64,000 nt of DNA. It comes from Codonopsis lanceolata (Eukaryota; Streptophyta; Magnoliopsida; Asterales; Campanulaceae). Under the pieces are notes generated by a model, which saw nothing but the letters and a program-made list of their open reading frames with translations, was not told the DNA's origin and did no database searches. Made by a program: the position numbers and the translations under genes. The DNA lies in contig CM028377.1 of NCBI GenBank assembly GCA_013146195.2, positions 20,796,796-20,860,795 on the forward strand. The letters are read 5' to 3'. Below, piece after piece: positions 35,330-47,306 of this stretch (position 1 is the stretch's first letter; each line of letters starts with the position of its first letter).

Positions 35330-36852
35330 TCAATCAATCTCCAAACGCATTTATCATGGGTCCGAGGCTTGTTGGAACATGAGTGATAGACTTTTGAGCT
35401 AAATTCGGTTGGTCTATGTCTCAAAAAATTTAATCGTTTATTGTCTCTTAAAAAAAATAAAAATCGGAAAAACTCACTTTAAACGGTGAAAAGACAATGA
35501 TATATTTAATAAGACTGATGTGTGTTACGGATCAGACATTCAAATATATCACGTTGGATCAATTTTTGCACAGAGATGGATCAATTTTTTTACATTGTGA
35601 TTCATCAATTTTAATTATTTAATCTAATTTTATACCAAAATGCATCAATATAAATCATCAAATCCAATTCCGCATCGCATTGTACCGAATTTATACACCG
35701 CGATGCATCAATTTTAAGTATCTAATCTAATTTTGTATCGTGCTGCAAAAATTGATGCGTCGCGATGCAAAAAGCATTATGAACCAGACTTCATGTCTTT
35801 TGTCTTCTTCTTTCTTCTCCTTTGTCGTAATTCTTCTTCTTTCTCATTCTCTTCTTCCTTCGTCTTCATCCCTATTGTGAATATCATCCAACCCGTCATA
35901 GTTTCATTAAAGTTTCGTACTTAATGAATCAAAAAACTTATTACCTTTCAAGGGCGTTGCCCCTAAACCCCGCGACCTGACCGGACACTGGCAAGTCAAT
36001 CCTCATTTCATTGCGTAACAATTGTGATTTCCGAACACCAAAATGGAATAGGACGATTTGGGCATTTTATGAACAATATTGTCAAAATAGATTTTTGCGG
36101 TTGAAAAACAGAACACGGAACTGAAGCGAACAAAACTTTGGGAAAATGTATTGGCCCGCAATTTCCCTACCCTTTTTGGGTAAATTCGGGTCGGTCCACT
36201 TTCAAAAGCTTTCAATCGCTCCAGTCCATCATGGAAAAAGTCATGTTTTTGGGTGAAAAGACTACGATATTCTTAATGAGTCTGAGGCGCACTATGGATC
36301 ATTCACCCAAATAAATTGCGTCGCATCAACTTTTGCACTGTGATCCATAAATCTGAATTACCTAAACCAATTTTGCATTGCGGTGCTTCAATTTTTAAAT
36401 CATCTTAATCCAATTTTAAATTACCTTATTCAATTTTGCACCGCGATGTAAAAATTGATGATGCATCGCACTGCAAAATTAAACGAACCAGGCCTTCATG
36501 TACATTCTTTCCATTACACAATCAACAAAATGATTTCAAATTGATGTGTCTTTCCTGCATCCCAAATCCAAATCGATACATTATGATTCACAAATAATGC
36601 ATTGTCATTCAAAATTGATGCATCCAGATTCAAAAATTGTGTCCAACAACGAACAAAAATATATTTAGACATTTTATCGAACAGTTTACGTGCATAGAAA
36701 CACAACACACAAAATGTATCTATTTTGAAACAAACACAATGAAGAATAATACCTACCCAAACAACATTAGGTCCAAAGATAACACTTTTTCTAATGCCCA
36801 TTGCGAGAAGATAATTCTGTCGATCCAAAAAATTTATATCGATAAGAGTCGA
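35330..36852. other. 1.5 kb present only in the second duplication unit
   Basis: The first unit lacks this between 26998 and about 27035. It contains several gatgcatcaattttaa-type motifs and two internally similar halves (35480-35790 and 36240-36500). I recognise no coding region; ORFs such as 36514-36828 and 36637-36858 overlap on opposite strands. Confidence 0.4.
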
Positions 36853-37107
36853 ATATGAAATATCTCACTAAATAAATCACACTACACATGAACTTGATTG
36901 TGGTCAAGCCATATAGCTTACCCCACATATGAACAAAACCGCAAATAGGAACAAAACTCTCCCTACCAAAATTTTAGCACATTTGCATTCTCGTGATCCG
37001 AACCGAAAATATGTGGTTAAGATAAAACGACCCCATGTTAGCATTTACGCACTTGAGAATATAAACTAGACTGAGAATTATAATCCCCCGAGCCAGGACA
37101 CAAAAGG

Positions 37108-37588
37108 TGATGTGGCAGAAGATATTGAAAAGTAACGATAATTATCAAAGTTGTTAAGATCGCGCACGACTACCAGCAATAATCTTCTGAATCCTATTGA
37201 GGTTCGCAAACCTACCACGATTTAGGCATCCAAATCCTGTTGAGGTTTAAAACCCACCACAATTTAGGCATCCAAATCCCGTTGAGGTTTAAAACCTACC
37301 ACGATTTAGGCATTAATTTCGTTGATTTACAAAGAATACCTAAAACTGGACGAAAAGAAATCAATTCACAATAAAATTCAAGTTAAATTTGGAATTACAT
37401 CATAGCCTATATTTATAGGGAGTCCAGATCTCCTGTAGGACTTTAAAACATCATTAAATTGCCTAAATCTACCTCTAAATATAAAAAAATTATCCTCTAC
37501 ATTAAAATTCCAAAAATTACAATATAATTATAAATAACTAAAATCAATAAATTATATCTTAATACTAATTTGACTTGCTGCCACATCA
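37108..37588 (-). repeat. Outer left LTR of the inverted pair, 481 bp
   Basis: Starts TGATGTGGCAG and ends CTGCCACATCA. Contains three tandem copies of a unit with cctaccacgatttaggcatc and gttgaggtttaaaac. Confidence 0.78.
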
Positions 37589-38074
37589 TTCTCCTCAGCT
37601 TCGAAAAAATTCGTCCTTGAATTTGAAGAAGGACAAAAAAAGAATGCTTCGTGCTTGTCCTCCCACTTGACCTTAACACTAGAATCTGTAAAACTTTGTA
37701 TCCTTATCGAGTTCGGAACTTGCCGACGTTGGTGACAACATTCATCCAATCAGTCCAATGGATCTTTATAAAGTGGTAAAGTAACAGTTTGTTAATGAAA
37801 CACGAAGAAGATGTTTGTGGTGAGGGTAGATCAAACGGATCTATGAAATGGGTTTTGATTCCAAAATTTGTAATCAATTCTTCATCATATACTAGACTGG
37901 CGGTTTACTCCAATCGACAATAGGTTGAGGAGTATGGGATTGAGATTCTGAAAATGGCCAGAAGATATCAAGTGATGCAATTGACATGGTACATAAGTGA
38001 TGATGATCAACTAGAAAAACAAAAAAAAAAACAAAAAATGAAGAGAAATAGAAAAAAGGGTAAATCGATACCAG

Positions 38075-38094
38075 GTTTCGACTCTGATGCCAAC
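38075..38094 (-). other. Primer-binding site, left half
   Basis: Read on the minus strand, GTTGGCATCAGAGTCGAAAC lies directly after the LTR that starts at 38095. It resembles the initiator-methionine tRNA site used by many copia and TRIM elements, with two changes. Confidence 0.65.
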
Positions 38095-38198
38095 TGATGT
38101 AGCGGAACATACTGAAAAGTAACGATAATTATCAAAGTTGTTGAGATCGCGCACGATTACCAACAATGATCCTCTAAATCCTGTTGAGGTTCTCAAAC

Positions 38199-39885
38199 TG
38201 TAGACACCTCAATTTCGTACTCCTAGTATGTAACTCTGGCATGTGATATCAAGACATGTGAAAACTTAACAAATGTCAAGTTACATGAGTTAAAAAATGC
38301 AAAAGGCAAAGCATGATGCGCAAAACAGTGAAATGCAGGGGCTAAAGCATCAAAATTGGAAGATGAATAGTGGGCCGGCGTTGCCAAAGGGGAACCTTGG
38401 CGCGGCGCCCAAGGATCCTTTTGGCCGCGCCCAGTGCTGCTACAGTTCCTCCCTAGTTAACGCAATATGCAGCTTGTGGAGCACGGAGTACAAGGAAAAG
38501 GAGCATGCTAAGGGAAATTTAAACCCCCGATGAGTCCTCTTCCCAGGCTATAAATAGAGCCTTTGGGGCTCACTTTCAGACCCCGGAAGAAACCGATAAA
38601 AAATTCTCCGCGTCGTTGTTACGCTGAAGAATTAGAGAGCGAAGTGAGATAGGGAGTGAATCCGCCTATAAAGCCTCGAAACCCTTCCAAAACTCCGTCA
38701 AACCTAAAACCAACCGGTCAAAGTGATCCCTAGCCCTCTAGTTAGGTATCCACCTTATTTCCCCAGTCCAAAACCCTCGGAAAGAGCCATTGCTCTGCCC
38801 GAGTAAAAAACCAAAACCACCAAAATAAGTTGTTACTCTGCCCAAACCGCAGCAACAGCAGTACAAAAAAGTCTCCCTCTCTCGAGAAGGATAGAGCGAG
38901 CACACCACGCTCTAAAAGGTAAAACATTTAAGAGCATTTATTTTATAAAAGTTATTTTCAAATCCGGCCCAATGTAAAAAAATATAAGCCGTTATGCTAC
39001 CTGGATTTAGTTAAAAACTACTATGTAAAAGAGTTGTTATTATGACCAAATATTTTTAAATGTATTTGTAATTATTGTAAAGAGACGGCTGCAAGTCCGT
39101 AAATAATGTAGTCATGGATGTATTTGCTTTTATTTCCTGTCTTTTAATGCTTTGTTTATTTGCTAAATAAATATAACAAAAATCATACTTTAGCCAAAAA
39201 TCGCTTTTGAGACCGAAAGGGCGAGTTGGGTGCCTAGCACCTTCCCAACTCGTAACTTAGCCTCCGAACCCCTTTTTTTGCAATCTCTGATTTTTCTTTT
39301 TTTGGTTTTTCGTTATTTCTTCCTTAAAATAAAGATGGCGACTCTATAAAACATTTTGGATCCACTGGGGCGTCGCAACACTCCTTTCTTGCTCTTTTCT
39401 GTTTTCCCTTAAAAAAAGGGAGAATGAGAATGAAAGGGTGATGTATTCCTATATCCTGGTATCCCCTAAAAAATGGATAACTTGATATAGAAAACTCAAA
39501 GCACTCATAGTGATCCGAAATAGGCCATAAAGCAATTTTCATAAAATCCATAGTGGAGCCTCGCAGCATCCTTTCTTGCACTTTTCCGTTTTTCCCTAAA
39601 AAATGGAGAATGAGAATGAAAGGGTGATGTATTCCTATATCCTAGTATCCCCTAAAAAATGGATAACTTGATATAGAAAACACAAAGCTCTCATATTGGA
39701 CCAAAAATTCACTGAAATTACCGAGGCGTATTCAAACGCGCTATTTTAGACAGCACTCTCTCGCACTTTTAATTTCTTCTTTCTCTAAACAAGGGAGGAT
39801 GGAATGAGAGCAGTGGTGTCCCGCATCCGCACGTACGCTCACCCCTACACAAGGGCGCGCGGGGCGCAAGTCCCGGGAACTCACA
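38199..39885 (+). mobile_element. Gypsy-like LTR-derived insertion
   Basis: Begins TGTAGACACC, ends GGGAACTCACA, flanked by CAAAC (38194-38198 and 39886-39890). The first 1.1 kb is LTR-like with a TATA-like ctataaatagag near 38552. At about 39334 a tggcgactct motif follows, similar to the primer site region of Tat-type gypsy elements. Two tandem copies of about 187 bp lie at 39364-39737. No protein domain is seen. The element may be a solo LTR or a deleted element. Confidence 0.62.
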
Positions 39886-40007
39886 CAAACCTACCACGAT
39901 CTAGGGATCCAAATCTTGTTGAGGTTTAAAACCTACCACGATTTAGGCATTCAAATCATGTTGAGGTTTAAAACCTTCCATGATTCAGACATTAATTTCA
40001 TTGATAA

Positions 40008-41595
40008 TGATGAGGGAGCAAGTCAAATTAGTATTAAGATATAGTTTATTGATTTTAGTTATTTATAATTATATTGTAATTTTCAGAATTTTAATGTAGA
40101 TGATAATATTTTTATATTTAGAGGTAGATTTAGGCAATTTAATGATGTTTTAAAGTCCTACTATGTTACTATATAGGTTAGGCTTGTTTATAGAATGTTT
40201 TAACTTATTTCCCAAGCTTTATGAGTCATATAAATATAGGCTATGATGTAATTCCAAATTTAGCTTGAATTTTAATGAGAATTGATTTATTTTCGTTCAG
40301 TTTCCGGTATTCTTTGTGTATCAACGAAATTGATACTTAAACCGTGGTAGGTTTTAAACCTCAACAGGATTTGGATGCCTAAATCGTGGTAGGTAAAGCT
40401 GTCAAAATTGAACCCGATCCAGCACACCCGACTTTTCAAGGGCCTGGGCCTCAACTTATAAGACCCGAAAAGGTCGGGTCTTTTTGGCCCAGCCCGCTAG
40501 GACTGTGGGCCATGTTTGGCCCAACCTTAAAAAGCCCGAAAAGCCCGATCCAATCATAAAGTTAAACACTTAAACTTAATTAAAAAATAAAACATAAAAC
40601 CTAAAAGCAAACTATTAGACATTCATTTAGACTACTTTTTTTCATTTTTTTCTTTTGGTTAGATGAATTTATGACACATTATAATCTATTTCTAAATCAT
40701 TGTTCTCTTTTTTGTTGAAACTCATATTCTAAATTGATGGAAGTGACACTTACAAAAAGGAACTGGAGTTGATTTTCCAAGTTTCAATCTAGTTTAGTAA
40801 TATTGTGGTTAGTAATTTTATCGAAACTGATCTATTTAATTGAGTATCTCTATTTGATATTAGCTAATAAAAAACCTCAATAGTATAAACTTGATAAGAA
40901 ATAAATTTTAAATGCTAGATTGTGTCGGGCGAATCAAAAAATGAATATTTGCTAGTTAGTATGGCTTTGCAAACTAGAACATGAAAATTTTTGTCTATCC
41001 TCAGAAAACACATATTAGAAATTTGGGGACAGTATGATGAACTTCAATTCGGTTATAACTTTTTTGAAAAAAATACTCTTCAAGTAACACATGTATTTTT
41101 TCTTTGGTCTGTAACATTATAGTTTTTCTAGTTTCTGTTTCGTTTAATTGTTAAACTTACTACCTTTGTTTATACTTGCTTTGGTTGCACTTTTGCTTCG
41201 TAATTCTGTAAGTTAGACTAGTAAGTACGCGTATTTTGAATTTTTGATGTGTTATATAATTTTTATTAGCTAATTTGTGAGTTTTTTTAATAAAAAATAA
41301 TTATGTTTTTGGTCCAGAGGCCCGAAGTGCGCATGGATCGGGCTTGAGTTCTATGAGGCCCATCACTATTTCGGACCGGGTTCGGCCCGCTGTTAAGCAA
41401 AACCCGGTGGACTTGGGTTGTGCCGGCCCGTTTCCAGCTCTAGTGGTAGGTTTTAAACCTCAACAGGATTTTGATGTCTATATCATGGTAGGTTTGGGAA
41501 CCTCAACAGGATTTAAAAAATTATTGCTGGTAGTCGTGCGCGATCTCAACAGCTTTGATAATTATCGTTACTTTTCAGTATCTTCCGCTACATCG
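40008..41595 (+). repeat. Inner LTR of the right half, split by a hAT element
   Basis: Starts TGATGAGGGAG and ends GCTACATCG (the usual CA has changed to CG). It matches the outer right LTR once the hAT element at 40394-41442 and one copy of its duplication are set aside. Confidence 0.7.
40394..41442. mobile_element. Non-autonomous hAT element, 1049 bp
   Basis: Ends TAAAGCTG and CAGCTCTA with subterminal GGCCCG/CGGGTC motifs. Perfect 8-bp duplication GTGGTAGG at 40386-40393 and 41443-41450. The interior is AT-rich and has no transposase. Confidence 0.85.
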
Positions 41596-41615
41596 TTGGT
41601 ATCAGAGCCGAAACC
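41596..41615 (+). other. Primer-binding site, right half
   Basis: TTGGTATCAGAGCCGAAACC directly follows the inner LTR, the classic initiator-Met tRNA type site. It is the mirror image of the site at 38075-38094. Confidence 0.75.
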
Positions 41616-42091
41616 TGGTATCAATTTACCCTTTTTTTCTATTTCTCTTCCATTTTTGTTTTTTTTCCAGTTGATCGTCATCCCTTCCATACCATGTCAA
41701 TTGCATTACTTGATATCTTCTGGCCATTTTCTGAATCTCAATCCCATACTCATTAACCCATTGTTGATTGGAGTAAACCGCTAGTCTAATCTATGATGAA
41801 GAATTGATTGCAGATTTTGGAATCAAAACCCATTTCACAGACCCATTTGATCTCCCCCCACCACAAACATCTTCTTCGTGTTTCATTAACAAACTATTAC
41901 TTTACCACTTTATAAAGATTCATTGGACTGATTGGATGGATGTCGTCACCAACGTTGGCAAGTTCAGAACTCGACAAGGATACAAAGTTTTACAGATTCT
42001 AGTGTTAAGGTCAAGTGGGAGGACAAGCACGAAGCATTCTCTTTTGTCCTACTTCAAATTAGAGGACATATTTTTTCAAAACTAATGAGAA

Positions 42092-42604
42092 TGATGTGGG
42101 AGCAAGTCAAATTAGTATTAAGATATAGTTTATTGATTTTAGTTATTTATAATTGTATTGTAATTTTCAGAATTTTAATGTAGAGGATAATATTTTTATA
42201 TTTAGAGGTAGATTTAAGTAATTTAATGATGTTTTAAAGTCCTACTAGGTTACTATATAGGTTACGCTTGTTTTTTGAATGTTTTAAAGTCCTACTAGGT
42301 TATTATATATGATGTAATTACGAATTTAGTTTGAATTTTAATGAAAATTAATTTCTTTTCGTCCAATTTATAGTATTCTTTGTAAATCAACAAAATTGAT
42401 GCCTAAATCGTGGTAGGTTTTAAACCTCAACTGGATTTGGATACCTAAATCCTGGTAGGTTTTAAACCTTAACAGGATTTGGATGCCTAGATCGTGGTAG
42501 GTTTGCGAACCTCAACAGAATTTAGATGATCATTACTGGTAATCGTGCGCAATCTTAATAGCTTTGATAATTATCGTTACTTTTCAGTATCTTCCGCTAC
42601 ATCA
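42092..42604 (+). repeat. Outer right LTR of the inverted pair, 513 bp
   Basis: Starts TGATGTGGGAG, ends CTTCCGCTACATCA, reverse-complementary to the outer left LTR and followed by the AAAGG duplication. Confidence 0.78.
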
Positions 42605-44310
42605 AAAGGTGGGATAATTGTCTTTACCAAATTTCAACTCTGTTCCATTATTATTACTCGAACCCGATAACATGTACATTAAAGTTGATTATGTACTTGT
42701 ACTACTAAAATAACCTAAAAGAAAACATTTTTTATTTTAGTGAAAAACTAAAAACTGACATTCATTTCGTGATATAGGGAGTGTCTTTCTTAAAATAAAG
42801 ATTTAATTAATTTTTATCCCTCGACTTTACATAAACAATTTATTTGGTCCTACTACTATAATATTAATTCGTTTGGTACTACATGTTTCATTTTGTGGTT
42901 AGATTCTCCCTCTTCCTGTCACTGTAAAAATTTATGTCTATTTTTTCTAAAAATGGTCGAATTACCCTTACCCTCATTAAAATATCTAAAGTACCCTTAC
43001 CTTCGTACTCAACCAAGCCCTACTGTCACTCCATCTAATGGCTTTGTTGCTTCCTCAATCTGAATCCACACCACCACTAACGCCCTCAATTTGATCAACC
43101 ACAAAATGTCATAACAAAACAAACTTCGGTTGTGATGGGAATTGCAAGCAGCACCACCAATACGATACGATACAATTCAATTCAATTCAATCCAAATTGA
43201 CCAAACACTAACAGGTTCGACATAGTAGATGGAGTGACAACATGGTTTGAGGAAAATGACGATTGAAGCAGTGAAATGAGATTGATGGAGGAATCAACTA
43301 TGGGCGAGCTAGGTATACCCATATCCATGGCCGACTTATGTTCCTCTTGTCCCATTCAATTACTATGTAGGAAGCTACTTCTTTCTCAACCTCCTGTTCA
43401 AACCAACACCCCACCCCACCTCACCTCCCTCATCAGTAAATCCAAAAAAAAAAAAAAAAGAGTTTGCGTGAGAGAGAGACATTGTTAATTAAATCGAAAA
43501 TGCCAAACCCAACTGGTTCAGAAAATATCCCCAATTTCACGGTTTTGTTTAGAAGAAAAAGTCACATATCTATCAAGTCAGGGGAAAGAGTCATCGACAA
43601 AAGAATGAATTTATCTCCCCGCCACCAGTGGCGGCGACGACTAAAAAAATTAGAAGAATCTAGGGAGAGAGAGATAGAGAGAAAAAATGAAAAAGAGTTG
43701 TGAGAGTGAAAAGGGATAGGGAGACAAACCAGCTAGTCTAAATATAACAGCTGCCTCTTTTTCATTTCGTTGTTGCTTTTGATGCTTAAGAGCATGAACA
43801 ACAGAGCTCCCCACTTAGGGAGCTTAAACTCCATTTTTTTTATTTTATTACAAAAATGTCATTAAGCTCCCCACTTAAACTCTTCACCAAAAACACTCTT
43901 CCAACAATGCACAGATTCCAACACTTTTACATACTCCACCATCTTTATATCCATTAATTTAATATTTTTATATCTTACTTATATCAACCAATAATTTTGT
44001 TTATTCAATTTTATTTACATATTTTTTACATTAATATATTAAATAATAAAAATATTTTCGAAATTAGTAATAAATAAATAATTATTAATAAATTGTTTAA
44101 TAATTATGTTTATAATTTTAAAAATAGTAAAACAAGTACAATAATTAAGTAAATAATATTTTTTCCCAAATAAGTACAATAATTAGAATAGTAAATACAA
44201 ATACAACAAGACATAGAAAATTCGAGAACAATACATTAAGTTGAGCCTGAAAATTAGGAAAAATACAACAACAATAAAAGCAAACGTGACATTTCAAGCA
44301 CTAACAAATT

Positions 44311-45632
44311 TAGTTACCAAAAAGTCTCCAAATATTTTCAATTAGATCATGCTTCAGGCGGCGATGTGTTTCTTTATCCTTAACGACACACCTTGTTTGA
44401 ACATATCTCTCGTGCTCCGGAATACGCTCGTTAAAATATTCTCATGCTAAGCTACCATCTGTAATGTCAACTTGGTCATAGTCGGAAGCATTTGGTACAC
44501 GATCGTAAGTATCTCGTTCATCTTCAACAATCATATTATGTAACACGATACATGCCATCATAATGTTTCCCAAACTACTTACCTCCCACATAAGTGCTGG
44601 GGCTCATATTATTGCAAAACGTGCTTGCAACACCCCAAATGCACGCTCAACATCCTTTCTTGCTGCCTCTTGATGTTGAGCAAAGAGCTTATGTTTCTCA
44701 CTTTGTGGCGATCTAATAATGGATGAATGTTGCCCATGGAGGATAAATACCGGCTAAATAGTAACACAAGTTATATTACATTAACCGTAAAACCTACTAT
44801 CGCTACACATAAATATCGCGGCGATCGATCAAGGACATTAATGTCATTACAAGTACCCAAATAATGCATGCCATATCCATAAATCGTAGGAAGCGACTGC
44901 TTCAAGTACAACGGTCGCTTTTCCGTCCCCTCGAGCATATTGACCTTGCCAAGACACAGGACAATTCTTCCATTCCCAAAGCATGCAATCTATACTACCT
45001 AACATACCTGGAAAACCACGGGTCTCCCCAACATGAAGCAAGCGTTGAAGGTCCTCCTTTGTTGCTCTTCTTAAGTACTCATCTCCAAAAACACTAACCA
45101 CACATTCAACGAAATTCTTCACTCATTGAATTGAAGTTGTTTTTCCAATACGAACATAGTCATCACACGCATCAGCGGACATTCCGTAAGCAAGCACTCT
45201 TATAGCAGTAGTGCACTTTTGTAGTGGCGATAAACCAGGTTTCCCTGATGCTTCATATCGTTGTTGAAACTATGGAGTATGTTCACCTAGAGCTTTCACT
45301 ACTCGGAGGAAGACATGTCTTCGCATCCGAAATCGTGTGCGAAATTGTTGGTCGGTGTATGTTGGATTCTCCGCAAAGTAGTCTGCATATAGGCGTCGAT
45401 GGCCATCAACACGATCTTTGTCTATGTACGTACGTTGACGACCTCCTGTTTCTACTTGGCTGGAGGTTACTAGTTCCCTCATGATTTGACGCTTCCGACG
45501 TCGACGACCGGAGATGTCTAAAATACGTTCTTCTAGTTGTCTTTCAAACAAAGTATCTATATCTTCGTGATCATTGACATCTTCTTCATTTGTATTGGAC
45601 ATGTGAGAATTGAAACTAGAACTTGAAGACAA
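44311..45632 (-). pseudogene. PIF/Harbinger transposase, broken
   Basis: The N-terminal part is open (45632-45270; FERQLEERILD, then FRTRFRMRRHVFLRVV). The nuclease core shows GFPGMLGSIDCM followed by WEWKNCP, the first catalytic Asp region of plant HARBI1-like proteins, and DLWIWHA. It then continues as NDINVLDRS only after a one-base frame change near 44847. In-frame stops occur near 45269, 45123 and 44446, the last before a C-terminal block that remains recognisable (RLKHDLIENIW). The normal product would cut DNA at the element ends; this copy cannot make it. Confidence 0.82.
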
Positions 45633-46008
45633 GATTGTAGTTAGGTATGAAATGAAGTGTTGGGATGATTAGTTGAAGTGTTTACACTATGATATTTATA
45701 GGCCAAGGGAAAATAATGAAATGTCACGGGTATTAATAAATTATTTGAAAAGTTAAAAAATAAAGCTAAAGATAAAGCTAAAGATAAAGCTAAAGGAAAA
45801 GCTAAAAGAAAAGACTAAAGCTAAAGCTAAAGCTAAACAATAATTTCGAGTTGTCGGTACACAATAAATAGTATCTACTTAAACAGTTCACATTACATTA
45901 ATATTACACATTACATTACATTACATTAATATTACACATTACATTAATATTACAGGAATTACAGGAATTGGAAATCAAAACAAATAGAAAGACAAATTAG
46001 AATAATAT

Positions 46009-47306
46009 CTACTTAAACAGTTCACGGTACAACCGAGTGCAATCATCTTCCTCTTCTGCTGTTTTGTTTTCTTTTTTCACCAGAATCTCCCATTGTTTGA
46101 ATAAACGATCCTTTACGGCCTCATCCCTCTTCCTTTTTTCTTCCTCTAGCCTTATTTGTGCAAAGTTCATCCATCGGTCAAAATTGTCATTAAACACGCT
46201 ATCGATTTCATTTGCTTTCTTTAACTCTTCAAGTTGAGCTTCCTTAACTTTTCCATTTCCTTTATTCTTTGAAGCTTTTCTGCCGGGAGGTCGATCTGGA
46301 AATGCAGTTGAGGCTTCTTCGGCATTGGAGGAAGAATTCGAAAAATGACCGACTTCATCTATTCGACTTCTCTTCGAGCCACTACTATCTGAATTTTGAA
46401 CCGTTTCAACATTGGTCGCCCACCACTTTGGTATCTTTCGAAGGACTCCCCAAGCTTCCATTAAGGTGAAACGTTTTCCCTCATCAGCTTGATAAATAAT
46501 ATGTGCCTTGTTAATGACATCATCATCATTCCACCCACTTGCTTTGGTAGCTAAGGCATGGTTAAAGGCTCCTGAGAATTTTGCAACTGCCCTTGACACC
46601 TTTCCAAAATGATTTTTACATTGACATGAATTTCGGTTAAGACCCTCCTCTTTATGTGTATTGTAACAATCTGCAACTTTTTGCCAAAATTGGGTAGAAG
46701 TTTGGTTTGTACCAACATAAACGTCGGTAGTCACATTCTCCCAAGATTTACACAGATTTTTGGTCTCGTTTATGGACCACTTTACTCTTGTTGTTGATTT
46801 TCCACTTTGAGGAGTATTTTCATCAACCAAGACATCCTCATCTGCCTCTTCAACATTAACTGGTTCTGGTTGTGTTGAAAATTGAGGCAAATTTGAAAGG
46901 GGGGGACTACCTGAAACATATTCATGAGTAGAACTTCCCATCACTCCCATAGGAAAATACCCTTGGCTGAACTGTGATTGTTGTGAGGTGAATGAGTATT
47001 TCCAAATTGTTGTTGTGGCATATGAGAAAATGAGGCAAATGATTGGTGCGGCATATGAGAAAATGGCAGAAAATTTCCAAATTGTTGAGAATTTTGAAGA
47101 TTTTTCATACCTCCGATATTTGGAAAATTTTAGAATTGTTGTACTGAAGGTTGATTTTCGAAATCAAAAATATTATGATAGGATGATGCTTGGTTTTGTA
47201 AAGTTGGTTGGAGAATTTGACGAGCAGAGTATTGATTTGGCATAGATGAACGTGAATTATCTTCTTTTTCATCATTTTTTTTACGAGATGAATTACGGGA
47301 AGTCAT
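46009..47306 (-). CDS. PIF/Harbinger Myb/SANT-like accessory protein
   Basis: An open frame of 313 codons runs 46950-46009. It has a SANT/Myb-like helix block at the start (WSINETKNLCKSWENV, then FWQKVADCYN) and a long charged C-terminal helix (LEEEKRKRDEAVKDRLFKQW), typical of the second ORF of PIF elements, which binds DNA and helps the transposase. A longer Gln/Ser-rich N-terminus reading from MTSRNSSRKKN at 47306 has a stop (caa to taa type) near 47130 and a one-base deletion near 46995, so only the shorter form is open. Plant databases often misname such proteins as glutathione S-transferase T3-like. Confidence 0.75.

Larger units (their letters stand above)
37108..42604. mobile_element. 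Inverted TRIM-like pair inserted as one unit
   Basis: Outer ends TGATGTGGCAG (left) and CGCTACATCA (right) are flanked by an identical 5-mer AAAGG (37103-37107 and 42605-42609); the empty site is seen near 27295. Inside are two short LTR elements in opposite orientation: LTR 37108-37588, internal 37589-38094, partial LTR from 38095; then LTR from 40008, internal 41596-42091, LTR 42092-42604. Each internal part has a primer-binding site next to its inner LTR and no gag or pol. A gypsy-like insertion and a hAT element lie within. ORFs here (37497-38196, 41344-42183) are not genes. Confidence 0.78.

Noticed and set aside
36514..36858. Overlapping ORFs on both strands
   Set aside because: Mutual shadows in AT-rich DNA with repeated gatgcatc motifs.
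39364..39737. Direct repeats considered as a CRISPR-like or satellite array
   Set aside because: Only two copies of about 187 bp with no spacer pattern; best read as a tandem duplication inside an LTR-derived insertion.
41344..42183. ORFs of 146, 93 and 83 codons
   Set aside because: They lie in the internal region and LTRs of the TRIM-like complex, are not conserved in the mirror copy, and show no domain.
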